Assembly: GCA_034432655.1 (NCBI GenBank) | Contig: DAOUBP010000150.1 | Location: 1 to 22,401 of the forward strand | Direction of reading: 5' to 3' | DNA length: 22,401 nt | Source: DAOUBP01 sp034432655 | Lineage (GTDB): Bacteria; Chloroflexota; Anaerolineae; CG2-30-64-16 | In this document: piece by piece, positions 1-7,964 of the stretch | Numbering within the stretch: position 1 is the stretch's first letter | Layout: each line of letters opens with the position of its first letter | Program-made: the position numbers and the translations under genes | The notes under the pieces: generated by a model | Database searches by the model: none | What the model was told of the DNA's origin: nothing | What the model saw: the letters and a program-made list of their open reading frames with translations, nothing else

Positions 1-3
1 ATT

Positions 4-267
4 GCGGCGGCACGACGCCGCTCTGGCTTGCGGTGAGATGCCGGCGGGGCGATTGAAAAGCGGCGCCGGAGCGCCGCAAGCCAGAAAGTCACGCTGCGGC
101 GGCACGACGCCGCTCTGGCTTGCGGTGAGATGCTGGCGGGCGATTGAAAAGCGGCGCCGGAGCGCCGCAAGCCAGCAGGTCACGCTGCGGCGGCACGACG
201 CCGCTCTGGCTTGCGGTGAGATGCCGGCGGGGCGATTGAAAAGCGGCGCCGGAGCGCCGCAAGCCAA
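4..267. repeat. Three tandem copies of a 92-bp GC-rich hairpin repeat
   Basis: Copies start at 4, 96 and 187 (units of 92, 91 and about 80 bp; the last is cut after the second hairpin). They differ by only a few bases: copy 2 has lost one G and has T for C in the GATGCCGGC stretch. Each unit holds two short hairpins, GCGGCG-N6-CGCCGC and GCGGCGC-CGGA-GCGCCGC, plus a longer-range pairing of TGGCTTGCGG with CCGCAAGCCA. There is no plausible coding content; reading frames through it only mirror the repeat. It looks like a REP-type intergenic element expanded in tandem just upstream of the iron operon promoter. Confidence 0.9.
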
Positions 268-289
268 GAGTCTGCCTGCCGTGGGATAA

Positions 290-318
290 TTGACACAAGC
301 CCATCACAGGCATACAAT
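290..318 (+). promoter_or_regulatory. Promoter of the fur-feoA-feoB operon
   Basis: A perfect -35 box TTGACA (290-295) lies 17 bp from a -10 box TACAAT (313-318, 5 of 6 consensus). Transcription would start near 325, giving a leader of about 33 nt before the GTG at 358. It is the best promoter match in the window and directly precedes the iron operon. Confidence 0.75.
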
Positions 319-332
319 TGCAATTACAATGC
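315..332. promoter_or_regulatory. Candidate Fur-type operator overlapping the -10 box
   Basis: Three hexamers in direct tandem, CAATTG CAATTA CAATGC, cover the -10 box and expected start site. A 10-bp palindrome AATTGCAATT sits at 316-325. Tandem NATNAT-like hexamers are how classical Fur boxes are described, and the next gene is a Fur-family regulator, so autoregulation by iron is likely. The match to the enterobacterial consensus is only partial, so this is inference. Confidence 0.4.
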
Positions 333-357
333 ATCTGCAAAAGAAAGGGGTGGACCG

Positions 358-801
358 GTGTCTGCGGACACGCAACAACTGCGTTCTGCGCTGCGGGCGA
401 CAGGCCGGCGCCTGACCGGGCAGCGCCAGTTGCTGCTCGAAGTCATCCAGGAACACGGCGGCCATCTGGACGCGCATGAGCTTTACCGCCTGGCCAGCCA
501 GCGCGATCCGCGGCTCAATCTCTCTACGGTTTACCGCAACGTCGCCTTGCTGCGGGACTTGGGGCTGGTGGACGAGCTGCATCTGGGCGAGGATCATCAT
601 CATTACGAGCTGAAGACACCGGCCACGCATTACCATCTGATCTGCAGCGGCTGCGGGCAGGTGATCGAGTTCACCAGTCCGTTGATCGAGCAGCTCAAGA
701 CCGAGATAGCGCAACGCTACGATTACGAGGTTGTAGCAGCCAGTGTTGACCTGACAGGCCTGTGTGCCACTTGTCGGCGTGCTGCGGAGCAGACTGTATG
801 A
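358..801 (+). CDS. fur: Fur-family metalloregulator (probable ferric uptake regulator)
   Basis: A 147-residue Fur-family repressor, the usual length. The N-terminal winged helix includes the family-typical LSTVYRNV (55-62). It is followed by a His-rich metal site (HHHYEL, 80-85, and HYH, 91-93). Two CxxC pairs, Cys96/Cys99 and Cys136/Cys139, should hold structural zinc. The GTG start at 358 is preceded by an AAAGGGG ribosome site; the downstream gene overlaps its stop by ATGA, implying translational coupling. Being first in an operon with feoA and feoB, it most likely senses Fe(II) and represses its own operon. Family membership is certain. The choice of Fur over PerR, Zur or Mur rests on context. 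Confidence 0.9.
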   Translation: MSADTQQLRSALRATGRRLTGQRQLLLEVIQEHGGHLDAHELYRLASQRDPRLNLSTVYRNVALLRDLGLVDELHLGEDHHHYELKTPATHYHLICSGCGQVIEFTSPLIEQLKTEIAQRYDYEVVAASVDLTGLCATCRRAAEQTV

Positions 802-1142
802 ACGGGTTCCGTAAGGCCTTCTCTCTCGATACAGCTCAGCACCAGGGAACGCCCCGCAACGGGCACAGCGCGCCGGGCGGCCCGGCCGGCACTGTGTTGT
901 TGCGGGAACTGCCCGCGGGTTGCGCCGGCTACGTGACGGCTTTGACGGGCGGACACGGACTGGTGGCCCGACTGGCGGCCCTGGGCCTGACTCCCGGTAC
1001 GCTGGTGACTGTGTTGCAGAACCCCGGCCACGGGCCGTTGATCGTGCTGGTGCGTGCGTCCCGTCTCGTCCTGGGCCGCGGGGAGGCCGGCCACGTGGCT
1101 GTTGTTCCCGTCGCAAAGCCTGATGATGAGCAAGGCGCCTGA
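798..1142 (+). CDS. feoA: FeoA, ferrous iron transport accessory protein
   Basis: A 114-residue protein whose C-terminal three quarters is a FeoA SH3-like domain. Recognisable parts are LRELPAGCAGYV, the central LARLAALGLTPG-type turn (here VARLAALGLTPG) and a closing LVLGRGEAGHVAV strand pair. The first ~30 residues are a Gly/Pro/His-rich extension not typical of compact FeoA (about 75 residues). FeoA is a small cytosolic partner needed for FeoB function. The ATG at 798 overlaps the regulator's stop (ATGA), so the start is chosen by coupling; an in-frame start at 762 would run deep into fur. The end overlaps the start of feoB by 20 bp. Confidence 0.88.
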   Translation: MNGFRKAFSLDTAQHQGTPRNGHSAPGGPAGTVLLRELPAGCAGYVTALTGGHGLVARLAALGLTPGTLVTVLQNPGHGPLIVLVRASRLVLGRGEAGHVAVVPVAKPDDEQGA

Positions 1143-3126
1143 CCAAAAACCGATCACCCTCGCCCTGGCCGGCCAGCCCAACGTGGGCAAATCGGCCATC
1201 TTCAATATGCTCACCGGGCTGTCGCAACACGTGGCGAACTGGCCCGGCAAGACCAGCGAGCAACGTGTCGGCGAGTATCGGCGGGATGGTACCGTGGTGC
1301 ATATCGTGGATCTCCCCGGCACGTACAGCCTCACCGCCAACTCCGAAGAAGAACGTATCGCTCGCGACTATCTGATCCGGGAACGCCCCGACGTGGTCGT
1401 CCTGGTGGTGGATGCCTCGGCCCTGGAGCGCAACCTCTATCTGTTGGCCGAGCTTCTGCACCTGCCCGTGCCCGTGGTGGTGGGCCTCAACTTGATGGAC
1501 CTGGCGCAGGAGCAGGGGATTCGGGTAGAGCCGCATGTGCTGGAAGCCGCCCTGGGGCTGCCCGTGGTGCCGATGGTTGCCACCCGCAACCAGGGCGTGC
1601 GGGAGCTGGTGGACATCGCCCTGGAGGTCGCCCGTCACCCCGAGGCCTTTGCCCCGCGCCGGCCAGAGATCCGTAGCGATCACGCGGCCGTGCTGGCCGA
1701 GGTGAGCCGCCTGATCGCTGACGCAGTGCCCGAGCCGTACCCGCGCGATTGGGTGGCGCTCAAACTGTTAGAGGGTGACAGCGAAATCACCGCGCTGATG
1801 CGATCCCGGCTCGGTGAACGTTGGGAGGCCGTGCATCAAATCCTCCGCCAGCACGAGGACGCCGTGCTGGCTGTGGCAGGCGGCCGCTATGAGTGGATCG
1901 GCCGGATGGTGCGCGCTGCCGTGACCCGGCCGCGTGCCGGCCAGGTGACCCTGACCGACCGCCTGGATCGTATCGCAACGCATCCGGTATGGGGGCTGTT
2001 GGTCCTGGGCGGGGTTCTGGGGTTGACCTTTTGGCTCACCTATGCGATCGGCACGCCGTTGCAGGCATGGCTGGACAGCTGGCTGGTGCAGGCCGGGGCA
2101 GAGCAGGCGCGCAGCGCCCTGCGCGGCGCGGCGCCGTGGGTCGGTAGCCTGGTCGCCGACGGGGTGATTGCCGGTGTGGGGCTGGTGCTGACCTTCCTGC
2201 CGATCCTGCTGGTCTTCTTTGCCGTGCTCGCGGTGCTGGAGGAGGCAGGCTACATCGCCCGGGCAGCCTATATCACCGATCGTTTTATGCACTTCATGGG
2301 ACTGCACGGCCGCAGCTTCTTGCCGTTGTTTCTCGGCTTCGGTTGCAACGTGCCGGCGGTGATGGCAGCGCGCACTATTGACTCTACCCGCGCGCGGTTG
2401 ATGACCATCTTGTTGGCTCCCTTCGTACCGTGCCCGGCGCGCATGAGCGTGGTCGCCATCCTGGCGCCGATCTTTTTCGGGGTTTATGCGCCCTGGGTGG
2501 CATTGGGGCTGATATTGCTCACCATGGCGGTGCTTGCCGTGGTCGGTCTGCTGCTTCACGAGCTGTTCATGGGGGGCGAGCACCTGGCGTTCATCATGGA
2601 GTTGCCCCTCTACCACCGCCCTGAGCCCCGGGCGATCTTGCGCTCCATCCGAGAGCGCCTGCTCGACTTCTTGCGTGTGGCAGGGAGCATCATCTTGCTG
2701 GTATCGGTCCTGTTGTGGGCTGCCATGCACCTGCCGGCCGGGCAGGTGGAGACCAGCTACCTGGCCGCCTTTGGCCGCCACCTGGAGCCGGTCGGCCGGC
2801 TGATGGGCCTGGACTGGCAGATGGTGGTCGCACTCCTTACCAGCTTTGTGCGTAAGGAGAACGTCATCGCCACCTTGGGGGTGCTGTACGGCCCGGGCCA
2901 GGGCGGCGGCCTGGGTGAGACCCTGTCTCAGACGGTGGCGCCGGCTGCTGCGCTGGCTTTCATGGTGGTGCAGATGTTGTTTGTGCCGTGTGTGGCCACG
3001 GTGGCCGCCATCCGACAAGAGACGCGCAGCTGGCGCTGGACTGCGCTAAGCATCTTGCTGCCGCTGGCGGTCTCCTTCGTGTGCGGGCTGGCGGCCTATC
3101 ACGGTGCGCGTTTGCTGGGATGGTAA
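1123..3126 (+). CDS. feoB: FeoB, GTP-gated ferrous iron transporter
   Basis: A 667-residue inner-membrane Fe(II) transporter. The N-terminal G domain shows G1 GQPNVGKS (17-24), the switch I Thr in WPGKT (40-44), G3 DLPG (63-66) and G4 NLMD (123-126). A helical GDI-like region follows, then a polytopic membrane domain with the conserved Cys-bearing motifs GFGCNVPAVMAARTI and PFVPCPARMS that line the predicted permeation path. It is shorter than E. coli FeoB (about 773) but in the normal range for other phyla. The ATG at 1123 (or 1126) is chosen because it lies just before the G1 strand and inside the end of feoA, suggesting coupling; an in-frame GTG at 1054 would add an unlikely 23 residues. 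There is no FeoC. The gene converges on the threonine dehydrogenase gene across 36 bp. Confidence 0.96.
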   Translation: MMSKAPDQKPITLALAGQPNVGKSAIFNMLTGLSQHVANWPGKTSEQRVGEYRRDGTVVHIVDLPGTYSLTANSEEERIARDYLIRERPDVVVLVVDASALERNLYLLAELLHLPVPVVVGLNLMDLAQEQGIRVEPHVLEAALGLPVVPMVATRNQGVRELVDIALEVARHPEAFAPRRPEIRSDHAAVLAEVSRLIADAVPEPYPRDWVALKLLEGDSEITALMRSRLGERWEAVHQILRQHEDAVLAVAGGRYEWIGRMVRAAVTRPRAGQVTLTDRLDRIATHPVWGLLVLGGVLGLTFWLTYAIGTPLQAWLDSWLVQAGAEQARSALRGAAPWVGSLVADGVIAGVGLVLTFLPILLVFFAVLAVLEEAGYIARAAYITDRFMHFMGLHGRSFLPLFLGFGCNVPAVMAARTIDSTRARLMTILLAPFVPCPARMSVVAILAPIFFGVYAPWVALGLILLTMAVLAVVGLLLHELFMGGEHLAFIMELPLYHRPEPRAILRSIRERLLDFLRVAGSIILLVSVLLWAAMHLPAGQVETSYLAAFGRHLEPVGRLMGLDWQMVVALLTSFVRKENVIATLGVLYGPGQGGGLGETLSQTVAPAAALAFMVVQMLFVPCVATVAAIRQETRSWRWTALSILLPLAVSFVCGLAAYHGARLLGW

Positions 3127-3162
3127 GGCGTTTGCCAAATGCCGGCTTTCCGGTACTGCAGA

Positions 3163-4131
3163 TTACAGCCCCAGTAGCCTTGGCGTCAGCTTCGCCAGCA
3201 TGTCCTCCACCATCGCCGCCAGGTCGTATTGCGGGGCCCAGCCCCACTCCTCCCGCGCCGCGCTGTCATCTATTGTGCGCGGCCAGGAGTCGGCGATCTG
3301 TTGCCGGAAATCGGGCCGGTATTCGCACACGAAGTCCGGGATGTGCTTGCGGATCTCGGCCGCCAGCTCGCCGGCCGAAAAACTGAGCGCGGCCAGGTTG
3401 TATTCCGTGGCATGTTCCAGCCGGCTGCCGTCGGCATCCATCAGCATCAAGGTCGCCCGGATGCAGTCGGGCATGTAGATCATCGGCAGCACCGTGTCTT
3501 CGCGCACGAAGCAGGTGTAGCGTTTGTGCCGGATCGCCTCGTAGAAGATCTCCACCGCGTAATCGGTGGTGCCGCCGCCGGGCAGCGCCTCGCTGCTGAT
3601 CACCCCCGGATAGCGGATGCCCCGCACGTCCACGCCGAAGCGCCTGCGATAATACGCGCCCAACAGCTCGCCGGTCACTTTGGTGATCCCGTACATGGTC
3701 GTGGGCCGTAGGACGGTCTCCTGGGGGGTGTTGTCCTTGGGGGTCTGTGGACCGAAGGCTGCGATGGAGCTGGGATGGTAAACGCGGCGCACTCCCAACT
3801 CGCGCGCTACCTCCAGCACGTTGTACAGCCCGCCGATGTTCACTGCCCAGGCCAGCCTCGGCTTCTCCTCGCCGGTGGCCGAAAGGATGGCCGCCATGTG
3901 GTAGATGGTGTCAATCCGGTAGCGTTCCACCAGCTCGGCCAATGCGTCGCGCTGGGTCACATCCAGGTAGGCGCCGGGGCCGGAGATGGCCAGTTTGGGT
4001 GGCAGGGGTTGGATGTCGGTGGCCACCACGTTCTCGTTCCCGTACCGTTCACGCAGGACCTGGGTCAGCTCGGTGCCGATCTGGCCACAGGCGCCGGTGA
4101 TGAGGATGCGGTTGCTGTCGTTGGCTGACAT
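3163..4131 (-). CDS. tdh: SDR-type L-threonine 3-dehydrogenase
   Basis: A 322-residue extended short-chain dehydrogenase of the UDP-galactose-epimerase-like threonine dehydrogenase family (EC 1.1.1.103). It oxidises L-threonine to 2-amino-3-ketobutyrate with NAD+. The Rossmann glycine motif GACGQIG is at 13-19, the Asp that favours NAD is in VVATDI (39), and the catalytic YGITK is at 147-151. Subfamily-specific stretches include HPSSIAAFGP, GIRYPGVIS, GGGTTDYAVEIFYEAI and LPMIYMPDCIRA. The start follows a GGAGGC ribosome site and lies 9 bp after the response regulator's stop. It seems to be the last gene of a long minus-strand operon that begins with a peptide importer, fitting catabolism of imported amino acids. 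No 2-amino-3-ketobutyrate ligase gene is visible here. Confidence 0.9.
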   Translation of the reverse strand: MSANDSNRILITGACGQIGTELTQVLRERYGNENVVATDIQPLPPKLAISGPGAYLDVTQRDALAELVERYRIDTIYHMAAILSATGEEKPRLAWAVNIGGLYNVLEVARELGVRRVYHPSSIAAFGPQTPKDNTPQETVLRPTTMYGITKVTGELLGAYYRRRFGVDVRGIRYPGVISSEALPGGGTTDYAVEIFYEAIRHKRYTCFVREDTVLPMIYMPDCIRATLMLMDADGSRLEHATEYNLAALSFSAGELAAEIRKHIPDFVCEYRPDFRQQIADSWPRTIDDSAAREEWGWAPQYDLAAMVEDMLAKLTPRLLGL

Positions 4132-4140
4132 GTTGCCTCC

Positions 4141-4962
4141 TCAGCTCAGGAATTCCTCGAACGCCGGCACCTGCGGCACGCAGACGATCCCTTCCACGCC
4201 CAGCTCGGGGTCGTTGACCCGGCGCTCGATCCCAGCGAAGCCCTGGGCGGCAGCAGCGATGCTGTCTGCGATCGCCTCGGCCCTGCCGAAACGTACGAGG
4301 ACCGGCAGCCCCAACGCCTTGCTCCAGAAGCGGCCTGCAGCGGTGCCGTGCGTCTGGTCCAGGGTCAGTTCCGGCGCAGTCCGGGCTCGCAGCAACGGAT
4401 AGAGGTCAGCCAGCAGCGCGCTGAGCAGCTCCGCCAGCCGGCGGTCGGGGCGCGTCGCGGCCGTCGCGGGCGCGACGCACGCCAGAACGCGGGCCAGCCA
4501 CGGCATGATCCCTTCAGCCCCGCGCAGGAACTCCACGGCCGACTCATAGCGGGTGCGATAGCGTTCGCGGGCCACGGGAATACCAACGCGGACGATCTGG
4601 ATCACCTTTTCCGCATCCCAGGCGTCTTTCAGCACGAAATCCAGCACCTTCCATTCCTTCAGGGCTGTCAGTGCCGTTTCCACATCGGCGTGGCCGGTGA
4701 CGATCACCACGCTGGTGCCCTCGTCCTGGGCGACGATCTTGCGCACGATCTGTTTCCCCTCCAGCTCGCGGGCCTCCTCGCGCAGCCGCAGGTCTACGAA
4801 GGCCAGGTGAAAATGCTGCCGGTCCAGCAACGCCTCCGCTTCGGCCAGTGAACTGGCCACGCGCAAGGTGTGTGGCCCCAGCCCGGCCTCCTGGATGCTT
4901 TCGTTGAGCAACTCCTGCCAGGAGGGGTCGTCGTCTACGATCAGGATACGGTGGTTTGGCAT
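4141..4962 (-). CDS. Response regulator with unassigned C-terminal domain
   Basis: A 273-residue protein. Residues 1-120 are a CheY-like receiver with the acidic pocket D10-D12, phospho-acceptor D57 (FVDLRL), switch Thr89 (VTGHAD) and Lys112 (VLKDA). Residues about 125-273 match no output domain I recognise. There is no winged helix, no AAA+ domain, no GGDEF/EAL motif and no LuxR-type helix-turn-helix. This half is Ala/Arg/Leu-rich with a distinctive Gly/Trp-containing stretch (GTAAGRFWSKALGLPV). A GAGGGA ribosome site precedes the ATG. It lies 53 bp downstream of a histidine kinase gene, its likely partner, and 9 bp upstream of the threonine dehydrogenase. Output by protein-protein contact is as likely as DNA binding. 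Confidence 0.85.
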   Translation of the reverse strand: MPNHRILIVDDDPSWQELLNESIQEAGLGPHTLRVASSLAEAEALLDRQHFHLAFVDLRLREEARELEGKQIVRKIVAQDEGTSVVIVTGHADVETALTALKEWKVLDFVLKDAWDAEKVIQIVRVGIPVARERYRTRYESAVEFLRGAEGIMPWLARVLACVAPATAATRPDRRLAELLSALLADLYPLLRARTAPELTLDQTHGTAAGRFWSKALGLPVLVRFGRAEAIADSIAAAAQGFAGIERRVNDPELGVEGIVCVPQVPAFEEFLS

Positions 4963-5015
4963 CGTCAGTTCCCTCGCATCATGGATGTACGTCGCAGCTC
5001 GGTGCGTGGCTTTTG

Positions 5016-7238
5016 TCAGCTGGCCGCCTCACGTAATCGCAACGTGAACCGGGTCCCCGCCCCGGCCTGGCTCTCGACTTCGATCTTGCCGCCGAAGCTC
5101 TCTACCTGGTGCCGCGTCCACCAGAGGCCCAAGCCATGTGCAGGCGCATAACTGTCCACGGTGGTAGATGCGCCCGCCTCGAAAATGTAAGGCAGTCGCC
5201 AGGGCTCAATGCCCACCCCTGTATCGGCGACTTCCACCGTCACCCAGCCCGGCTCCGCTGCCCGGCGGGCCGTCACCGACAGGACGCCGCCCGCCGGCAT
5301 GGCCTTGCGCGCGTTGTCGAACAGGTTCCACAGCACGCCGGTGAGCTGCGAACCTGCCAGGACGCGCAGCGGCTCAGCAGGCGCGTCCACGCGCACGGTC
5401 ACGGGGACGCCTTCTTCGTTCAGGCCGGCCCGGTCCAGCGCCTCTGCGATGGCCTGCTGTACCACCACCGGGACCGGCGCCTGACGTCGCAACTCGCTGC
5501 GCAGCTCCTGGACGATCGCCTTGGCGCGGTCGAGATCGCGGCGGACGCGCGCCATGAACTGCGCCACGTAGGGATAATCCCGGATCAGCTCGGGGTAAAA
5601 CGGCTTTCGCTGCAGCATGTCCAGCCAGCCGCCCAGCGCGCCGAGCGGGTTGTTGAGGCGATGCACGATATCGCCGGCCAGACCGCCGATGGCCGCCAGC
5701 CGCTCCACCTCAAAGCGCTGCGCCCGTTCGATGGCCACGGCGGCTTGACCCGCCAGTGTTTGCAGGATGCGGGCATGGTCGGGGGTGAAGAAGCCGGGCA
5801 CCGGGCTCTCGGCGTTCAGGACGCCGATCACCCGTTCGCCGCTGAGCAACGGGACGGCCAGCTCGCTTTTCATCTCCTCGCCCAGATAGCGCCGGTAGAG
5901 CGGTTCCGCGTCCACGTCCGGCACGTAGACCGGCGCCCGGGTCATAACCGCCCGCCCGCTGACCGACCCTGCGACGGCCACCCGGGTGCCGATGGGCTCG
6001 CCGCCGGTGGTCGCCACGATCACCAGCTCGTCCCCGTCAAGCTGGAGGAGCTGGCCGAACGGGGTCTGCGCCCGGGCCAGGGCGTCTTCCAGCAGGCGTT
6101 CCAGCAGCCCCTGCCGATATCCGGTCAGGGCAGCCACGAAGCCGTCACAGGCCTCCTGGCAAAACGCGATCATGGCGGCCCGCTGCGCCTCTGAAAAGCC
6201 GGATTCGTCGGCAGTCTCCAGGTTGAGCACCCCCACGATTTCGCCGTTGCACGCCAGGGGGATGGCCAGTTCGGCCCGGATGCGCGCCCGTTCGCGCTCC
6301 AACACCCGCTGGTAGCGGGGCCGCTCAGTGGCCCGTTGCACGGTGCGCGACTGGCCGCCCAACGCGGTGGGGATCACCTCGACGACGGTGTACTCGGGGC
6401 GCGTCACGTCGGCCACAATGACCGGCCGGCGCTCCTGGACGGCCAGGCCGCTGATCGAATCGTGTATCTTCACCCGCAGGCCCAGATCGCGCGGGGGCTG
6501 GTTGGTGGTGTAATGGACCACCAGCTCCGCGCCTTCGATCAGCAGCAGCTGGCCGAACTGCGCGCCGATGAGTCGCAGCGCATGCTCCAGGACAGAGCGC
6601 ACCACCTGCGGCATGGCGGTTTCGCGGGCCAGCTCCAGCGCCAGCGCGCTGAGCGCGGCGGCCTCCTGCCGGGAGCGGGCCAGGGCGATGGCCAGGGCGG
6701 CATGGCCGCTGAGCAGCCGCAGCATCTCCACATGGCGCAGCCGGAACGCGTGAGGCTGGCGGCTTTCGATGCTCAAAGCGCCGATGGCCTCCGAGCCGAT
6801 GATCAGCGGCACGGTCAGCTCGCTGCGCATCGCGCCGATCGCGCTGCGGGGTGCCTTGTAGATGCGGCGCAGCGGTTCAGGCAGGGCGTTGAGCTCGGGG
6901 ATGTGGATGACCTCGCGGCGCAGCATGGCCACGCCGCTGATGCATTCCTCGATGGGAAAGGTGGTGCCGATGTCGCCGAGGTGCGCGGCGTCCGCGGCCC
7001 GGATGCGCACGCAATCCCCTTCGCGCAGCAGCAGCCAGCCGAAATCAAACGCCATCAGTTTCAGCGTCTGATCCATGACGTGCGCCAGGAAACGGTCGAG
7101 GTCCAGATCGGGCTGCAGTGCCTCTTCGATCAGACGTTGGGCGACCGCGATGACCGCGCTCAGTTCTTGTTCGGCCAGGCCCTCCGGCGGCCGTGCGGCC
7201 GCAGTGGGGCCCTCTGACGCTTGGCGGATATCGGACAC
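5016..7238 (-). CDS. Cytosolic sensor histidine kinase with three GAF domains
   Basis: Numbered from an in-frame GTG at 7268 (750 residues), the protein has three GAF domains at about 55-197, 218-385 and 390-515. A HisKA dimerisation helix follows with His536 in the H-box (VHRLNNP), then a HATPase domain: N-box N652 (LWNLFDNA), G1 VADTGVGI with D682, and G2 HGLGLW with G712/G714. There are no membrane segments or signal peptide, so it senses something inside the cell; the ligand is not evident. The start at 7238 is preferred because an ACGGAG ribosome site lies 10 nt upstream, whereas the GTG at 7268 has none. It sits between a CBS-ACT gene and a response regulator gene on the same strand, so it probably phosphorylates that regulator. 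Confidence 0.88.
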   Translation of the reverse strand: MSDIRQASEGPTAAARPPEGLAEQELSAVIAVAQRLIEEALQPDLDLDRFLAHVMDQTLKLMAFDFGWLLLREGDCVRIRAADAAHLGDIGTTFPIEECISGVAMLRREVIHIPELNALPEPLRRIYKAPRSAIGAMRSELTVPLIIGSEAIGALSIESRQPHAFRLRHVEMLRLLSGHAALAIALARSRQEAAALSALALELARETAMPQVVRSVLEHALRLIGAQFGQLLLIEGAELVVHYTTNQPPRDLGLRVKIHDSISGLAVQERRPVIVADVTRPEYTVVEVIPTALGGQSRTVQRATERPRYQRVLERERARIRAELAIPLACNGEIVGVLNLETADESGFSEAQRAAMIAFCQEACDGFVAALTGYRQGLLERLLEDALARAQTPFGQLLQLDGDELVIVATTGGEPIGTRVAVAGSVSGRAVMTRAPVYVPDVDAEPLYRRYLGEEMKSELAVPLLSGERVIGVLNAESPVPGFFTPDHARILQTLAGQAAVAIERAQRFEVERLAAIGGLAGDIVHRLNNPLGALGGWLDMLQRKPFYPELIRDYPYVAQFMARVRRDLDRAKAIVQELRSELRRQAPVPVVVQQAIAEALDRAGLNEEGVPVTVRVDAPAEPLRVLAGSQLTGVLWNLFDNARKAMPAGGVLSVTARRAAEPGWVTVEVADTGVGIEPWRLPYIFEAGASTTVDSYAPAHGLGLWWTRHQVESFGGKIEVESQAGAGTRFTLRLREAAS

Positions 7239-7302
7239 GAACGACACACTCCGTTTCTCGGGCCGCACGCTGTGTCACGGCGCTTGTCGCGCAAAGCTCA
7301 GG

Positions 7303-7953
7303 CTACGTTTCTCGAATATCTATGATCTCCTGGCCCGGGATGCTGCCGAGCACCTCCAGGGCTTCTTTCCGGCTTACCGCCAGCTTGATCACGGCATCCC
7401 ATTTGTCGGGCACCTTAGGGCTGGGCGCGCCCCCCAACGCCGGGATGCCCCAGCCGCGCGCCGCAATCGCACCCACCAGCTTGGCCAGCTCGCCGGGCAC
7501 ATTCGGCATGCGCACCGTCACGCGCACCCCACGGCTGTGGGTGGACATCATCTCTGCCAGTTGCGCCAGCAGGTCCACCTCGGTGATGATCCCGATCAGG
7601 ATGCCCCGGTCTACCACCGGCAGGCAACCGATGCGCTTGTGCACCATCAGCAACGCGGCGTCCTCGATCGTCTCGTCCTGGCCGACGGTGATGATGTCCG
7701 GGGCTTTGATCATCACATCCTTCACGGTCAGGCCCGATAGCGCGCGGGCGATCTCCCAGACGCTGAGGCTGCCCAGGCGCCCCGGGTCTACCATCAGTGT
7801 CTGCCGGGTTACCAGGCCCAACAGCCGTTTCCCATCGCCGACCACCGGCAGGTGGCGGATGTTGTTTTCCCCCATGAACTTCTGGGCCTCGATGATGGAC
7901 ATCTCCGGCCCGGCCATCAACGGGTGTCGGGTCATGTAGTCCTTTACCAGCAT
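7303..7953 (-). CDS. CBS-CBS-ACT domain protein (AcuB-like)
   Basis: A 216-residue soluble protein. It has a tandem CBS pair (about 5-60 with VKDYMTRHPL and HLPVVGDGKRLLGLVT; about 77-132 with VKDVMIKAPDIITV and CLPVVDRGILIGIITEVDLL) and a C-terminal ACT-like domain (about 143-205, with VRMPNVPGELAKLVGAIAARG). This is the layout of Bacillus AcuB. CBS pairs commonly bind adenine nucleotides or SAM and ACT domains bind amino acids, so it may sense both energy charge and an amino acid; neither ligand is proved here. The ATG at 7953 has a GAGGAG site 9 nt upstream. A longer in-frame reading runs back into the transporter gene and is rejected. It starts 11 bp after the fused transporter ATPase ends. 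Confidence 0.85.
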   Translation of the reverse strand: MLVKDYMTRHPLMAGPEMSIIEAQKFMGENNIRHLPVVGDGKRLLGLVTRQTLMVDPGRLGSLSVWEIARALSGLTVKDVMIKAPDIITVGQDETIEDAALLMVHKRIGCLPVVDRGILIGIITEVDLLAQLAEMMSTHSRGVRVTVRMPNVPGELAKLVGAIAARGWGIPALGGAPSPKVPDKWDAVIKLAVSRKEALEVLGSIPGQEIIDIRET

Positions 7954-7964
7954 AGGGGTTCTCC

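Noticed and set aside
4..267. Repeat array considered as a CRISPR array
   Set aside because: The whole 92-bp unit is repeated with no unique spacers, and no cas genes are present.
304..3018. Long minus-strand frames (459 and 416 residues) opposite fur-feoA-feoB
   Set aside because: They cross several real genes on the other strand, and their products are low-complexity His/Gln/Arg-rich sequences without domains.
3127..3162. Bidirectional terminator between feoB and the threonine dehydrogenase gene
   Set aside because: Only a 4-bp CCGG stem is present, without a T-run on either strand.
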